DNA from: Bacteroides congonensis | GTDB taxonomy: Bacteria; Bacteroidota; Bacteroidia; Bacteroidales; Bacteroidaceae | NCBI RefSeq assembly: GCF_900130125.1 | Contig: NZ_FQXY01000010.1 | Span: 1,598,294 to 1,662,293 of the forward strand | Direction: 5' to 3' | DNA length: 64,000 bases | Part shown: positions 1 to 9,163 of the stretch, in pieces | Numbering within the stretch: position 1 is the stretch's first letter | Layout of the letters: every line of letters starts with the position of its first letter | Notes under the pieces: model-generated | Seen by the model: the letters and a program-made list of their open reading frames with translations, nothing else | The model's database searches: none | Told to the model about the DNA's origin: nothing | Program-made: the position numbers and the translations under genes

Positions 1-2266
1 CTATAACATGGGTTTCATTACCAACAACGAACGTTACAATCAGGTAATTGATATCTGGACACATGTTAACTCTGAGTTGTCTAACATCTTGATGAAGACT
101 ATTTCTTCGGATGATCAAGGATTTAACTCTGTTTACATGATGCTTGACTCAGGTGCCCGTGGTTCTAAAGAACAGATTCGTCAGTTGTCAGGTATGCGTG
201 GTTTGATGGCAAAACCCCAGAAAGCAGGTGCTGAAGGTGGTCAGATCATTGAGAACCCGATCTTGTCGAACTTTAAAGAAGGACTTTCGGTGTTGGAGTA
301 CTTTATCTCTACCCACGGTGCTCGTAAAGGTTTGGCGGATACCGCTTTGAAGACTGCCGATGCCGGTTATTTGACTCGTCGTCTGGTGGATGTGTCACAT
401 GATGTGATTATTACAGAAGAAGACTGCGGTACACTCCGTGGATTGGTTTGTACTGACCTTAAGAATAACGATGAAGTTATTGCTACTCTGTATGAACGTA
501 TCTTGGGACGTGTCTCCGTACATGATATTATTCATCCGACTACTGGCGAATTGATAGTTGCCGGTGGAGAAGAAATCACAGAAGAAATCGGTAAGAAGAT
601 TCAAAATTCTCCGATCGAGAGTGTTGAAATCCGTTCGGTATTGACTTGTGAAGCTAAAAAGGGTGTTTGTGCTAAATGTTACGGACGTAACCTGGCTACG
701 AGCCGTATGGTTCAGAAGGGTGAAGCTGTCGGAGTAATCGCTGCTCAGTCTATCGGTGAGCCGGGTACACAGTTGACATTGCGTACGTTCCACGCCGGTG
801 GTACTGCTGCCAATATCGCAGCAAATGCAAGTATCGTTGCTAAAAATAATGCACGTCTTGAATTTGAGGAGTTGCGTACTGTAGATATCGTTGATGAAAT
901 GGGTGAGTCTGCGAAAGTGGTAGTAGGTCGTTTGGCTGAAGTCCGTTTCGTAGATGTAAATACTGGTATCGTTCTTTCTACTCATAACGTACCTTATGGC
1001 TCAACGTTATATGTAGGTGATGGGGAACTGGTAGAAAAAGGCAAGTTGATTGCTAAATGGGACCCGTTCAACGCTGTTATTATCACGGAAGCAACTGGTA
1101 AGATCGAATTTGAGGGCGTAATTGAAAACGTTACTTATAAGGTTGAATCGGATGAAGCTACAGGTCTTCGCGAAATTATCATTATTGAATCTAAGGATAA
1201 GACGAAGGTTCCTACGGCTCATATCCTGACAGAAGATGGTGATTTAATACGTACTTACAACTTGCCGGTGGGTGGTCACGTGATTATCGAAAATGGTCAG
1301 AAAGTGAAAGCCGGTGAAGTAATCGTGAAGATTCCGCGTGCCGTAGGTAAGGCGGGTGATATCACGGGTGGTCTTCCTCGTGTTACCGAATTGTTTGAAG
1401 CTCGTAATCCATCCAACCCTGCTGTCGTTTCTGAAATTGATGGTGAGGTTACAATGGGTAAGATCAAACGTGGTAATCGTGAGATCATCGTAACTTCCAA
1501 GACTGGTGAGGTTAAGAAATATCTGGTTGCATTATCCAAACAGATTCTAGTACAGGAAAATGACTATGTACGTGCTGGTACTCCATTGTCTGACGGTGCT
1601 ACTACTCCTGCGGATATCCTGGCTATTAAAGGTCCTACAGCTGTACAGGAATATATCGTGAATGAAGTTCAGGATGTATACCGCTTGCAGGGTGTGAAGA
1701 TCAATGATAAGCACTTCGAGATTATCGTTCGCCAAATGATGCGTAAAGTACAGATTGACGAACCGGGTGATACTCGCTTCCTGGAACAGCAAGTTGTAGA
1801 CAAGCTGGACTTCATGGAAGAGAATGACCGTATCTGGGGTAAGAAAGTTGTGGTTGACGCTGGTGATTCTCAAAGTATGCAGGCTGGCCAGATTGTAACT
1901 GCCCGTAAGCTGCGTGATGAGAACAGTATGCTGAAACGCCGTGACTTGAAACCTGTTGAGGTTCGCGATGCTGTGGCTGCTACATCTACTCAGATTCTTC
2001 AGGGTATTACACGTGCCGCTTTACAGACTTCAAGCTTTATGTCGGCTGCTTCCTTCCAGGAAACAACGAAGGTATTGAATGAAGCTGCTATTAACGGTAA
2101 GGTTGATAAACTCGAAGGTATGAAGGAAAATGTGATCTGTGGTCACTTGATTCCGGCAGGTACAGGACAGCGTGAATATGAAAAATTGATCGTTGGTTCG
2201 AAAGAGGAGTATGACCGTATCTTGGCAAATAAGAAAACAGTACTCGACTACAATGAAGTAGAATAA
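1..2266 (+). CDS. rpoC: DNA-directed RNA polymerase subunit beta' (3' part of gene)
   Basis: This is the C-terminal half of RNA polymerase beta', which helps form the active site and secondary channel; the 5' part lies outside the window and the reading frame enters at base 2. Numbering from the Met at base 8, the trigger-loop region (ARKGLADTALKTADAGYLTR) is at about residues 105-124. The second zinc finger has Cys140, Cys214, Cys221 and Cys224. The motif AVGVIAAQSIGEPGTQLTL follows. All are invariant in bacterial RpoC. The gene is expected to follow rpoB upstream. It ends in TAA and is followed 25 bp later by a strong terminator, so it closes its operon. Identification is certain; the true start is not visible. 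Confidence 0.98.
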   Translation, partial: YNMGFITNNERYNQVIDIWTHVNSELSNILMKTISSDDQGFNSVYMMLDSGARGSKEQIRQLSGMRGLMAKPQKAGAEGGQIIENPILSNFKEGLSVLEYFISTHGARKGLADTALKTADAGYLTRRLVDVSHDVIITEEDCGTLRGLVCTDLKNNDEVIATLYERILGRVSVHDIIHPTTGELIVAGGEEITEEIGKKIQNSPIESVEIRSVLTCEAKKGVCAKCYGRNLATSRMVQKGEAVGVIAAQSIGEPGTQLTLRTFHAGGTAANIAANASIVAKNNARLEFEELRTVDIVDEMGESAKVVVGRLAEVRFVDVNTGIVLSTHNVPYGSTLYVGDGELVEKGKLIAKWDPFNAVIITEATGKIEFEGVIENVTYKVESDEATGLREIIIIESKDKTKVPTAHILTEDGDLIRTYNLPVGGHVIIENGQKVKAGEVIVKIPRAVGKAGDITGGLPRVTELFEARNPSNPAVVSEIDGEVTMGKIKRGNREIIVTSKTGEVKKYLVALSKQILVQENDYVRAGTPLSDGATTPADILAIKGPTAVQEYIVNEVQDVYRLQGVKINDKHFEIIVRQMMRKVQIDEPGDTRFLEQQVVDKLDFMEENDRIWGKKVVVDAGDSQSMQAGQIVTARKLRDENSMLKRRDLKPVEVRDAVAATSTQILQGITRAALQTSSFMSAASFQETTKVLNEAAINGKVDKLEGMKENVICGHLIPAGTGQREYEKLIVGSKEEYDRILANKKTVLDYNEVE

Positions 2267-2290
2267 TACAATTCAATTGACTATATGAGA

Positions 2291-2328
2291 AGGAGCGATT
2301 GCCGAATGAGGTAATTGCTCCTTTTTTT
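2291..2328 (+). terminator. Intrinsic terminator after rpoC
   Basis: The arms GGAGCGATT and AATTGCTCC (one G-U pair) enclose an 11-12 nt loop and are followed directly by seven T residues. This is a classical rho-independent terminator, 25 bp after the rpoC stop. Confidence 0.88.
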
Positions 2329-2409
2329 GTTCCTTTTTATTTGGGTGTATGGCCTTTGTTTCAGGAAAATTGTGTTATTTTGCAGGATAACTATTAATCA
2401 TATAATATA

Positions 2410-2718
2410 ATGGAAGAGCAAAATAACAACGGACAATTACAGATTGAGTTAAAAGAAGAGGTAGCACAAGGTACATATGCCAATCTTGCTATCATAACCC
2501 ATTCAAGTTCAGAATTTATCCTGGATTTTATACGCGTGATGCCGGGTGTGCCTAAAGCTGGCGTACAATCGCGTGTCATCGTAGCTCCTGAACACGCAAA
2601 ACGACTGTTGCGGGCATTGGAAGATAATATCGCTAAATATGAACGGGTATTTGGGCCGATACGTATTTCCGATGAATCTCCTATTTCTCCTCTGACAACT
2701 GTAAAAGGCGAAGCGTGA
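2410..2718 (+). CDS. DUF3467-type small protein of unknown function
   Basis: A 102-residue soluble acidic protein without signal peptide or membrane segment. Its sequence (start MEEQNNNGQLQIELKEEVA, then AIITHSSSEFILDFIRVMPG and VIVAPEHAKRLLRALEDNI) matches what I know as the DUF3467 family, common between rpoC and rpsL in Bacteroides. No biochemical role is known to me. It stands alone between the rpoC terminator and the rpsL promoter. A near-match to the -7 box (TTATTTTG at 2375-2382) lies 27 bp upstream, with TTTG at 2355-2358. Its conserved position next to transcription and translation genes hints at a housekeeping role, but nothing in the sequence proves one. Confidence 0.85.
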   Translation: MEEQNNNGQLQIELKEEVAQGTYANLAIITHSSSEFILDFIRVMPGVPKAGVQSRVIVAPEHAKRLLRALEDNIAKYERVFGPIRISDESPISPLTTVKGEA

Positions 2719-2762
2719 GACTGATATAAAAATATTAAAAAATAAAAAAAGGTTGTGGTGCA

Positions 2763-2792
2763 TTGAATATTCAAATATTATTCGTATTTTTG
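2763..2792 (+). promoter_or_regulatory. Bacteroides-type promoter for rpsL-rpsG-fusA
   Basis: A -33 element TTG (2763-2765), 19 bp of spacer, and a perfect TAnnTTTG -7 box (TATTTTTG, 2785-2792) match the Bacteroides primary sigma consensus. Transcription should start near 2799, leaving a leader of about 55 nt before rpsL. Confidence 0.75.
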
Positions 2793-2854
2793 CAGCCCAA
2801 AATGTATAGTTACGAAATTAATATAACAATAATATAAATCAAAAAACAATTAAA

Positions 2855-3265
2855 ATGCCTACAATTCAGCAATTAGTAAGAAAAGGACGCGAAGTGCTGG
2901 TGGAGAAAAGTAAATCTCCAGCCTTGGACTCATGTCCTCAAAGACGCGGCGTTTGCGTGAGAGTATATACTACTACTCCGAAGAAGCCGAACTCTGCAAT
3001 GCGTAAAGTAGCTCGTGTACGTTTGACTAACCAGAAAGAGGTTAACTCTTACATTCCGGGAGAAGGACACAACTTGCAGGAACACTCAATCGTTTTGGTA
3101 CGTGGCGGTCGTGTAAAAGACCTTCCGGGTGTACGTTACCACATCGTTCGTGGTACACTTGATACAGCAGGTGTTGCTGGCCGTACTCAAAGACGTTCTA
3201 AATACGGAGCTAAGCGCCCAAAACCAGGACAAGCTGCCGCACCTGCTAAGGGGAAGAAGAAATAA
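2855..3265 (+). CDS. rpsL: 30S ribosomal protein S12
   Basis: S12 (136 aa) forms part of the 30S decoding centre. The conserved loops TTPKKPNSAMRKVARVRLTN and GGRVKDLPGVRYHIVRGTLD are present, and both lysines at which streptomycin-resistance substitutions usually occur are intact. The C-terminus carries a basic, Ala/Pro-rich tail (KPGQAAAPAKGKKK) that makes it longer than the 124-residue E. coli protein. First gene of the str operon, directly behind a good promoter. Confidence 0.97.
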   Translation: MPTIQQLVRKGREVLVEKSKSPALDSCPQRRGVCVRVYTTTPKKPNSAMRKVARVRLTNQKEVNSYIPGEGHNLQEHSIVLVRGGRVKDLPGVRYHIVRGTLDTAGVAGRTQRRSKYGAKRPKPGQAAAPAKGKKK

Positions 3266-3340
3266 GGATTAAGATCTAATTAAAATCAAAGTAATAACTT
3301 ACGTTTTAGTTTGTTGGAAATGCTAAAGGTTGAGTAAATT

Positions 3341-3357
3341 CTCCGGAGGGAGAGTTG
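3341..3357 (+). promoter_or_regulatory. SD-like hairpin element in the rpsL-rpsG gap
   Basis: The 143-bp rpsL-rpsG gap contains CTCC-GGAG-GGAG. This can fold as a short hairpin and also offers a strong SD (GGAGG) 5 nt before a TTG codon at 3355 that is in frame with rpsG. It may be a regulatory leader or an alternative start; both readings are inference. Confidence 0.35.
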
Positions 3358-3408
3358 AAGAAGTCGAGAAGTAGACAACCAAGAACAAAAACATTATTTT
3401 TCAAACAA

Positions 3409-3885
3409 ATGAGAAAAGCAAAACCAAAAAAACGCGTAATCCTTCCGGATCCCGTTTTTAATGACCAAAAGGTTTCAAAGTTCGTAAACCACTTGATGTA
3501 TGATGGTAAGAAGAATACATCTTATGAAATCTTTTATGCCGCTCTGGAAACAGTGAAAGTGAAACTTCCTAATGAAGAAAAATCTGCTCTTGAAATCTGG
3601 AAAAAGGCTTTGGATAATGTGACTCCGCAAGTGGAAGTTAAGTCTCGCCGTGTAGGTGGTGCTACTTTCCAGGTTCCTACTGAAATCCGTCCGGAACGTA
3701 AGGAATCAATCTCAATGAAGAATTTGATCCTGTTTGCTCGTAAAAGAGGTGGTAAATCAATGGCTGACAAGTTGGCTGCTGAAATCATGGATGCCTTCAA
3801 TGAACAAGGCGGTGCATACAAACGTAAAGAAGATATGCATAGAATGGCTGAAGCTAACCGTGCATTTGCTCATTTTAGATTCTAA
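3409..3885 (+). CDS. rpsG: 30S ribosomal protein S7
   Basis: S7 (158 aa from ATG 3409) nucleates assembly of the 30S head and contacts tRNA at the E site. Typical S7 stretches are visible: KFVNHLMYDGKKNTSYEIFY, RRVGGATFQVPTEIRPERK and NRAFAHFRF at the C-terminus. The reading frame stays open upstream to a TTG at 3355, which would add 18 basic residues. I chose the ATG because the resulting protein begins like known S7 proteins (MRKAKPKKR). The TTG has a good SD and is discussed as a finding. Second gene of the str operon. Confidence 0.95.
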   Translation: MRKAKPKKRVILPDPVFNDQKVSKFVNHLMYDGKKNTSYEIFYAALETVKVKLPNEEKSALEIWKKALDNVTPQVEVKSRRVGGATFQVPTEIRPERKESISMKNLILFARKRGGKSMADKLAAEIMDAFNEQGGAYKRKEDMHRMAEANRAFAHFRF

Positions 3886-3934
3886 TACTATAAGATACAA
3901 TCAATTAAAAACTTAAAGTAAAAGGAATTAAAAG

Positions 3935-6052
3935 ATGGCTAAGCAAGATTTACATTTGACTCGTAATATTGGTATCATGGCTCACATCGATGCCGGAAAA
4001 ACAACAACTTCTGAACGTATCCTGTTCTATACTGGATTGACTCACAAAATTGGTGAGGTACATGATGGTGCTGCTACTATGGACTGGATGGAGCAGGAGC
4101 AAGAACGTGGTATTACTATTACGTCTGCTGCAACAACAACAAGGTGGAAATATGATGGTGATACTTACAAAATCAACTTGATTGATACTCCGGGACACGT
4201 TGACTTTACTGCTGAAGTAGAACGTTCGTTACGTATTTTGGATGGTGCTGTTGCTGCTTATTGTGCGGTAGGTGGCGTAGAACCACAGTCTGAAACAGTA
4301 TGGCGTCAAGCTGATAAATATAACGTACCTCGTATTGCATACGTTAACAAAATGGACCGTTCTGGTGCAGACTTCTTCGAGGTTGTGCGCCAGATGAAGG
4401 ACGTTTTGGGTGCTAATCCGTGCCCGATTGTTGTTCCTATCGGTGCAGAAGAATCTTTCAAAGGCTTGGTTGATTTGATCAAGATGAAAGCTATCTATTG
4501 GCATGACGAAACAATGGGTGCTGATTATACAGTGGAAGAAATACCTGCTGATCTTGTTGATGAAGCAAACGAATGGAGAGATAAAATGCTCGAAAAAGTA
4601 GCAGAATTTGATGATGCTTTAATGGAGAAATATTTCGATGACCCTTCTACTATTACTGAAGAAGAAGTGTTGAGAGCTCTTCGTAAGGCTACTGTTCAAA
4701 TGGCTGTTGTTCCGATGCTCTGCGGTTCTTCATTCAAGAACAAGGGGGTTCAGACATTGCTAGACTATGTTTGTGCTTTCTTGCCTTCTCCATTGGATAC
4801 GGAAAATGTAATCGGTACAAATCCTGATACTGGTGCTGAAGAAGATCGTAAGCCTAGTGATGATGAAAAGACTTCTGCATTGGCATTTAAGATTGCAACA
4901 GACCCGTATGTAGGTCGTTTGACATTCTTCCGTGTGTACTCAGGTAAGATTGAAGCTGGTTCTTATATCTATAATTCTCGCTCAGGCAAGAAGGAGCGTG
5001 TTTCCCGTTTATTCCAGATGCATTCAAATAAACAGAATCCGGTTGACGTAATCGGTGCTGGTGATATTGGTGCAGGTGTAGGTTTTAAAGATATCCATAC
5101 TGGTGATACTTTGTGTGATGAAAGTGCACCGATTGTACTCGAATCAATGGACTTCCCAGAACCGGTTATCGGTATTGCTGTTGAGCCTAAGACTCAGAAA
5201 GATATGGATAAATTGTCTAATGGTTTGGCTAAACTGGCTGAAGAAGATCCGACATTTACAGTGAAAACTGACGAACAGACAGGTCAGACGGTTATCTCTG
5301 GTATGGGTGAGCTTCACTTGGATATCATTATTGACCGTTTGAAGCGTGAGTTTAAAGTAGAATGTAACCAAGGTAAGCCTCAGGTAAACTATAAGGAAGC
5401 TATCACAAAAACAGTTGACCTTCGTGAGGTTTATAAAAAACAATCTGGCGGTCGCGGTAAGTTTGCTGATATTATCGTTAAGATCGGTCCGGTTGATGAA
5501 GACTTTAAAGAAGGTGGATTGCAGTTTATCGATGAAGTGAAAGGTGGTAATATTCCTAAAGAATTTATTCCTTCAGTACAGAAAGGTTTCACTTCTGCGA
5601 TGAAGAATGGTGTCTTGGCAGGTTATCCATTGGATTCACTGAAGGTAACTTTGATTGATGGTTCATTCCACCCGGTTGACTCTGACCAGTTATCTTTTGA
5701 AATCTGTGCTATCCAGGCATATAAGAATGCATGTGCTAAAGCCGGTCCTGTATTGATGGAGCCTATCATGAAGCTGGAAGTTGTAACTCCGGAAGAAAAC
5801 ATGGGTGATGTTATTGGTGACTTGAACAAGCGTCGTGGTCAGGTTGAAGGTATGGAATCGAGCCGTTCAGGTGCTCGTATTGTAAAGGCAATGGTTCCGT
5901 TGGCTGAAATGTTTGGTTACGTGACTGCATTGCGTACTATTACTTCGGGTCGTGCGACTTCATCAATGGTTTACTCTCATCACGCTCAGGTTTCTACTTC
6001 TATTGCTAAAGCAGTATTGGATGAAGTAAAGGGACGTGCTGATTTACTCTAA
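3935..6052 (+). CDS. fusA: Elongation factor G
   Basis: EF-G (705 aa) is the GTPase that drives ribosomal translocation and, with RRF, recycling. G-domain motifs are intact: G1 AHIDAGKTT (16-24), G2 RGITIT (58-63), G3 DTPGHVDF (84-91, catalytic His88) and G4 NKMD (138-141). Domains II to V follow; the fusidic-acid contact region RLFQMHSNK/GAGDIGAGVG and the domain IV loop HPVDSDQLSFE are recognisable. It sits in the str operon with rpsL and rpsG, which marks it as the main housekeeping EF-G rather than an accessory paralogue. No tuf gene follows, unlike in E. coli. Confidence 0.97.
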   Translation: MAKQDLHLTRNIGIMAHIDAGKTTTSERILFYTGLTHKIGEVHDGAATMDWMEQEQERGITITSAATTTRWKYDGDTYKINLIDTPGHVDFTAEVERSLRILDGAVAAYCAVGGVEPQSETVWRQADKYNVPRIAYVNKMDRSGADFFEVVRQMKDVLGANPCPIVVPIGAEESFKGLVDLIKMKAIYWHDETMGADYTVEEIPADLVDEANEWRDKMLEKVAEFDDALMEKYFDDPSTITEEEVLRALRKATVQMAVVPMLCGSSFKNKGVQTLLDYVCAFLPSPLDTENVIGTNPDTGAEEDRKPSDDEKTSALAFKIATDPYVGRLTFFRVYSGKIEAGSYIYNSRSGKKERVSRLFQMHSNKQNPVDVIGAGDIGAGVGFKDIHTGDTLCDESAPIVLESMDFPEPVIGIAVEPKTQKDMDKLSNGLAKLAEEDPTFTVKTDEQTGQTVISGMGELHLDIIIDRLKREFKVECNQGKPQVNYKEAITKTVDLREVYKKQSGGRGKFADIIVKIGPVDEDFKEGGLQFIDEVKGGNIPKEFIPSVQKGFTSAMKNGVLAGYPLDSLKVTLIDGSFHPVDSDQLSFEICAIQAYKNACAKAGPVLMEPIMKLEVVTPEENMGDVIGDLNKRRGQVEGMESSRSGARIVKAMVPLAEMFGYVTALRTITSGRATSSMVYSHHAQVSTSIAKAVLDEVKGRADLL

Positions 6053-6065
6053 AATATCTAAGGCA

Positions 6066-6093
6066 GCAGGCTAGCGAATGACTCTTAGCCTGC
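6066..6093 (+). terminator. Hairpin between fusA and rpsJ
   Basis: Perfect 8-bp arms GCAGGCTA and TAGCCTGC enclose a 12-nt loop in the 80-bp fusA-rpsJ gap. The T-run after it is poor (CGCTTTATCTTATTTAT), so this may be a partial terminator or attenuator separating the str and S10 groups. Confidence 0.5.
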
Positions 6094-6132
6094 CGCTTTA
6101 TCTTATTTATAACTATCTAAAATTAAAATATA

Positions 6133-6438
6133 ATGAGTCAGAAAATTAGAATTAAATTGAAATCTTACGACCACAACTTGGTTGACAAATCAGCTGAGAA
6201 AATTGTAAGAACCGTAAAGGCTACGGGTGCTATTGTTAGTGGTCCAATTCCTCTTCCTACGCACAAGCGTATCTTTACAGTGAACCGCTCGACTTTCGTT
6301 AACAAGAAGTCTCGTGAACAGTTTGAACTCTCTTCTTATAAGAGATTGATCGACATCTATAGCTCAACAGCTAAGACAGTGGACGCTCTGATGAAGTTGG
6401 AGTTACCGAGTGGTGTGGAAGTAGAAATTAAAGTTTGA
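6133..6438 (+). CDS. rpsJ: 30S ribosomal protein S10
   Basis: S10 (101 aa), a 30S head protein that in E. coli also acts as NusE in antitermination. It has the S10 core IRIKLKSYDHNLVDKSAEKI and the GPIPLPTHKRIFTVNRS loop. First gene of the long ribosomal superoperon; rplC begins 18 bp downstream. Confidence 0.97.
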   Translation: MSQKIRIKLKSYDHNLVDKSAEKIVRTVKATGAIVSGPIPLPTHKRIFTVNRSTFVNKKSREQFELSSYKRLIDIYSSTAKTVDALMKLELPSGVEVEIKV

Positions 6439-6456
6439 TAATTAAAAATTAGTGAA

Positions 6457-7074
6457 ATGCCAGGATTATTAGGAAAAAAAATCGGAATGACATCCGTTTT
6501 CAGTGCCGATGGTAAGAACGTACCATGCACTGTTATCGAAGCAGGTCCTTGTGTTGTTACTCAGGTTAAAACCGTAGAGAAAGATGGCTATGCAGCTGTT
6601 CAGTTGGGTTTCCAGGACAAAAAGGAAAAACATACAACTAAACCGTTGATGGGTCATTTCAAAAGAGCTGGAGTAACACCGAAGAGACACTTGGCCGAGT
6701 TCAAAGAATTTGAAACAGAATTGAATCTGGGTGATACAGTTACTGTAGAATTGTTCGATGGCGCTGACTTTGTTGACGTTGTTGGTACTTCTAAAGGTAA
6801 AGGTTTCCAGGGTGTAGTAAAAAGACATGGTTTTGGTGGTGTAGGTCAGGCTACTCACGGACAGCACAACCGCGCTCGTAAACCGGGTTCTATCGGTGCT
6901 TGTTCTTACCCTGCAAAAGTATTCAAGGGAATGCGCATGGGTGGACAACTTGGCGGTGACAGAGTCACTGTACAAAACTTGCAGGTATTAAAAGTAATCG
7001 CGGAGCATAACCTTCTTTTGATCAAAGGTTCTATCCCGGGTTGCAAAGGTTCAATCGTATTAATTGAGAAATAA
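6457..7074 (+). CDS. rplC: 50S ribosomal protein L3
   Basis: L3 (205 aa) binds 23S rRNA near the peptidyl transferase centre. The extended loop with the segment GVGQATHGQHNRARKPGSIG, which carries the conserved methylation-site region, is present, as is GMRMGGQLGGDRVTVQNLQV near the C-terminus. The stop codon overlaps the rplD start by one base (TAATG), indicating translational coupling. Confidence 0.97.
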   Translation: MPGLLGKKIGMTSVFSADGKNVPCTVIEAGPCVVTQVKTVEKDGYAAVQLGFQDKKEKHTTKPLMGHFKRAGVTPKRHLAEFKEFETELNLGDTVTVELFDGADFVDVVGTSKGKGFQGVVKRHGFGGVGQATHGQHNRARKPGSIGACSYPAKVFKGMRMGGQLGGDRVTVQNLQVLKVIAEHNLLLIKGSIPGCKGSIVLIEK

Positions 7075-7700
7075 TGGAAGTTAACGTATATAACATTAAA
7101 GGTGAAGACACTGGGAGAAAGGTTACGTTAAACGAATCTATCTTCGGAATTGAGCCCAACGACCACGCTATCTATCTGGACGTAAAACAATTTATGGCCA
7201 ACCAGCGCCAGGGTACTCATAAGTCAAAAGAAAGAAGTGAAATCAGTGGTTCTACTCGTAAGATCGGTCGTCAGAAAGGTGGCGGTGGAGCACGTCGTGG
7301 TGATATGAATTCACCGGTTCTCGTTGGTGGTGCACGTGTTTTCGGCCCGAAACCAAGAGACTACTTCTTCAAGTTGAATAAAAAAGTTAAGACATTGGCT
7401 CGTAAGTCCGCTTTGTCTTATAAAGCTCAAAACAATGCAATCGTTGTTGTGGAAGATTTCAATTTCGAAGCTCCGAAGACAAAGGATTTCGTTGCAATGA
7501 CAAAAAATCTTAAAGTTTCCGATAAAAAGCTACTTGTAATTTTACCGGAAGCAAATAAAAACGTATATTTGTCAGCTCGTAACATCGAGGGTGCTAATGT
7601 GCAGACTATTTCAGGATTAAATACTTACAGAGTATTGAATGCTGGAGTTGTTGTGCTTACTGAAAACTCTTTGAAGGCTATTGACAATATCTTAATTTAA
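7074..7700 (+). CDS. rplD: 50S ribosomal protein L4
   Basis: L4 (208 aa) lines the exit tunnel. The tunnel loop GSTRKIGRQKGGGGARRGDM and the following GGARVFGPKPRDY are typical. In E. coli L4 represses its own operon; whether that happens here cannot be told from the sequence. The start overlaps the rplC stop by one base. Confidence 0.97.
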   Translation: MEVNVYNIKGEDTGRKVTLNESIFGIEPNDHAIYLDVKQFMANQRQGTHKSKERSEISGSTRKIGRQKGGGGARRGDMNSPVLVGGARVFGPKPRDYFFKLNKKVKTLARKSALSYKAQNNAIVVVEDFNFEAPKTKDFVAMTKNLKVSDKKLLVILPEANKNVYLSARNIEGANVQTISGLNTYRVLNAGVVVLTENSLKAIDNILI

Positions 7701-7708
7701 AAAGGAGG
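7701..7708 (+). promoter_or_regulatory. Strong Shine-Dalgarno before rplW
   Basis: AAAGGAGG lies 8 nt before the rplW ATG at 7717. Such a complete SD is unusual beside the surrounding genes, most of which lack one. Confidence 0.7.
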
Positions 7709-7716
7709 CTTAAATA

Positions 7717-8007
7717 ATGGGAATTATTATTAAACCGTTGGTAACAGAAAAAATGACTGCAATCACTGATAAGCTGAATCGTTTCGGCTTTGTTGTGCGT
7801 CCTGATGCTAACAAACTGGAAATTAAGAAGGAAGTTGAAGCTCTTTATAATGTTACTGTAGTTGATGTGAATACTGTAAAGTATGCTGGCAAAAATAAGA
7901 GCCGTTATACCAAGGCAGGTATCATCAATGGTCGTACGAATGCATTCAAAAAAGCAATCGTGACATTGAAAGAAGGAGATACTATTGATTTTTATAGCAA
8001 TATTTAA
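7717..8007 (+). CDS. rplW: 50S ribosomal protein L23
   Basis: L23 (96 aa) surrounds the tunnel exit and docks trigger factor and SRP. The motif IIKPLVTEKMTA at the N-terminus and VVDVNTVKYAGKNKSRYTKAG are typical. It is preceded by an unusually strong SD and is 5 bp from rplB. Confidence 0.96.
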   Translation: MGIIIKPLVTEKMTAITDKLNRFGFVVRPDANKLEIKKEVEALYNVTVVDVNTVKYAGKNKSRYTKAGIINGRTNAFKKAIVTLKEGDTIDFYSNI

Positions 8008-8012
8008 TAAAA

Positions 8013-8837
8013 ATGGCAGTACGTAAATTTAAGCCCACAACACCGGGGCAAAGACATAAAATTATTGGTACTTTCGAGGAAATTACTGCATCAGTACCAG
8101 AAAAGTCTCTTGTATATGGTAAGAAATCATCTGGCGGTCGTAACAGCGAAGGTAAGATGACTATGCGCTACATGGGTGGCGGTCATAGAAAGGTGATTAG
8201 AATTGTTGATTTCAAGAGAAATAAGGACGGTGTTCCGGCAGTGGTTAAGACAATTGAATACGATCCGAATCGTTCGGCTCGTATCGCTTTGTTATTCTAT
8301 GCTGATGGAGAAAAAAGATATATTATTGCTCCCAATGGATTGCAAGTTGGCACAACTCTGATGTCAGGTGAAACAGCAGCGCCAGAGATTGGTAATGCTC
8401 TTCCTCTTCAAAACATTCCGGTGGGTACTGTGATTCACAATATCGAATTACGTCCGGGACAGGGTGCTGCTCTGGTTCGTTCGGCTGGTAACTTTGCACA
8501 GTTGACTTCTCGTGAGGGTAAGTATTGTGTAATCAAGTTGCCTTCAGGTGAAGTAAGACAGATTCTTAGCACATGTAAAGCTACTATCGGTAGTGTAGGT
8601 AACTCTGATCATGGATTGGAAAGTTCAGGTAAAGCTGGACGCTCTCGTTGGCAAGGACGCCGTCCTCGTAACCGTGGCGTTGTTATGAACCCGGTTGATC
8701 ACCCGATGGGTGGTGGTGAAGGACGTGCTTCAGGAGGTCATCCAAGATCACGTAAGGGATTGTACGCTAAGGGACTTAAGACTAGAGCTCCTAAGAAACA
8801 ATCATCTAAGTACATTATTGAGAGAAGAAAAAAGTAA
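8013..8837 (+). CDS. rplB: 50S ribosomal protein L2
   Basis: L2 (274 aa) is needed for subunit association and peptidyl transfer. The conserved C-terminal segment RGVVMNPVDHPMGGGEGRA contains the histidine implicated in peptidyl-transferase function, followed by the basic tail GLKTRAPKKQSSKYIIERRKK. Length is normal for the family. Confidence 0.98.
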   Translation: MAVRKFKPTTPGQRHKIIGTFEEITASVPEKSLVYGKKSSGGRNSEGKMTMRYMGGGHRKVIRIVDFKRNKDGVPAVVKTIEYDPNRSARIALLFYADGEKRYIIAPNGLQVGTTLMSGETAAPEIGNALPLQNIPVGTVIHNIELRPGQGAALVRSAGNFAQLTSREGKYCVIKLPSGEVRQILSTCKATIGSVGNSDHGLESSGKAGRSRWQGRRPRNRGVVMNPVDHPMGGGEGRASGGHPRSRKGLYAKGLKTRAPKKQSSKYIIERRKK

Positions 8838-8857
8838 TCTGATTAATTGAGTAAACT

Positions 8858-9127
8858 ATGAGTCGTTCATTAAAAAAAGGTCCATATATTAACGTAAAGC
8901 TTGAAAAGAGAATTTTTGCCATGAATGAATCTGGCAAAAAAGTCGTAGTAAAGACTTGGGCCAGAGCTTCAATGATTTCGCCTGATTTTGTAGGCCATAC
9001 AGTTGCAGTTCACAATGGAAATAAATTTATTCCTGTTTATGTTACCGAGAATATGGTAGGACACAAGTTGGGCGAATTTGCTCCAACTCGTACATTCAGA
9101 GGACACGCTGGTAACAAGAAAAGATAA
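8858..9127 (+). CDS. rpsS: 30S ribosomal protein S19
   Basis: S19 (89 aa) sits in the 30S head with S13 and contacts the A-site finger. MSRSLKKGPYINVKLEKRI at the start and HNGNKFIPVYVTENMVGHKL / GEFAPTRTFRGH near the end are diagnostic. Confidence 0.97.
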   Translation: MSRSLKKGPYINVKLEKRIFAMNESGKKVVVKTWARASMISPDFVGHTVAVHNGNKFIPVYVTENMVGHKLGEFAPTRTFRGHAGNKKR

Positions 9128-9163
9128 CAGGATTTATTTGAAATAATAAAGTAATAAATAATA

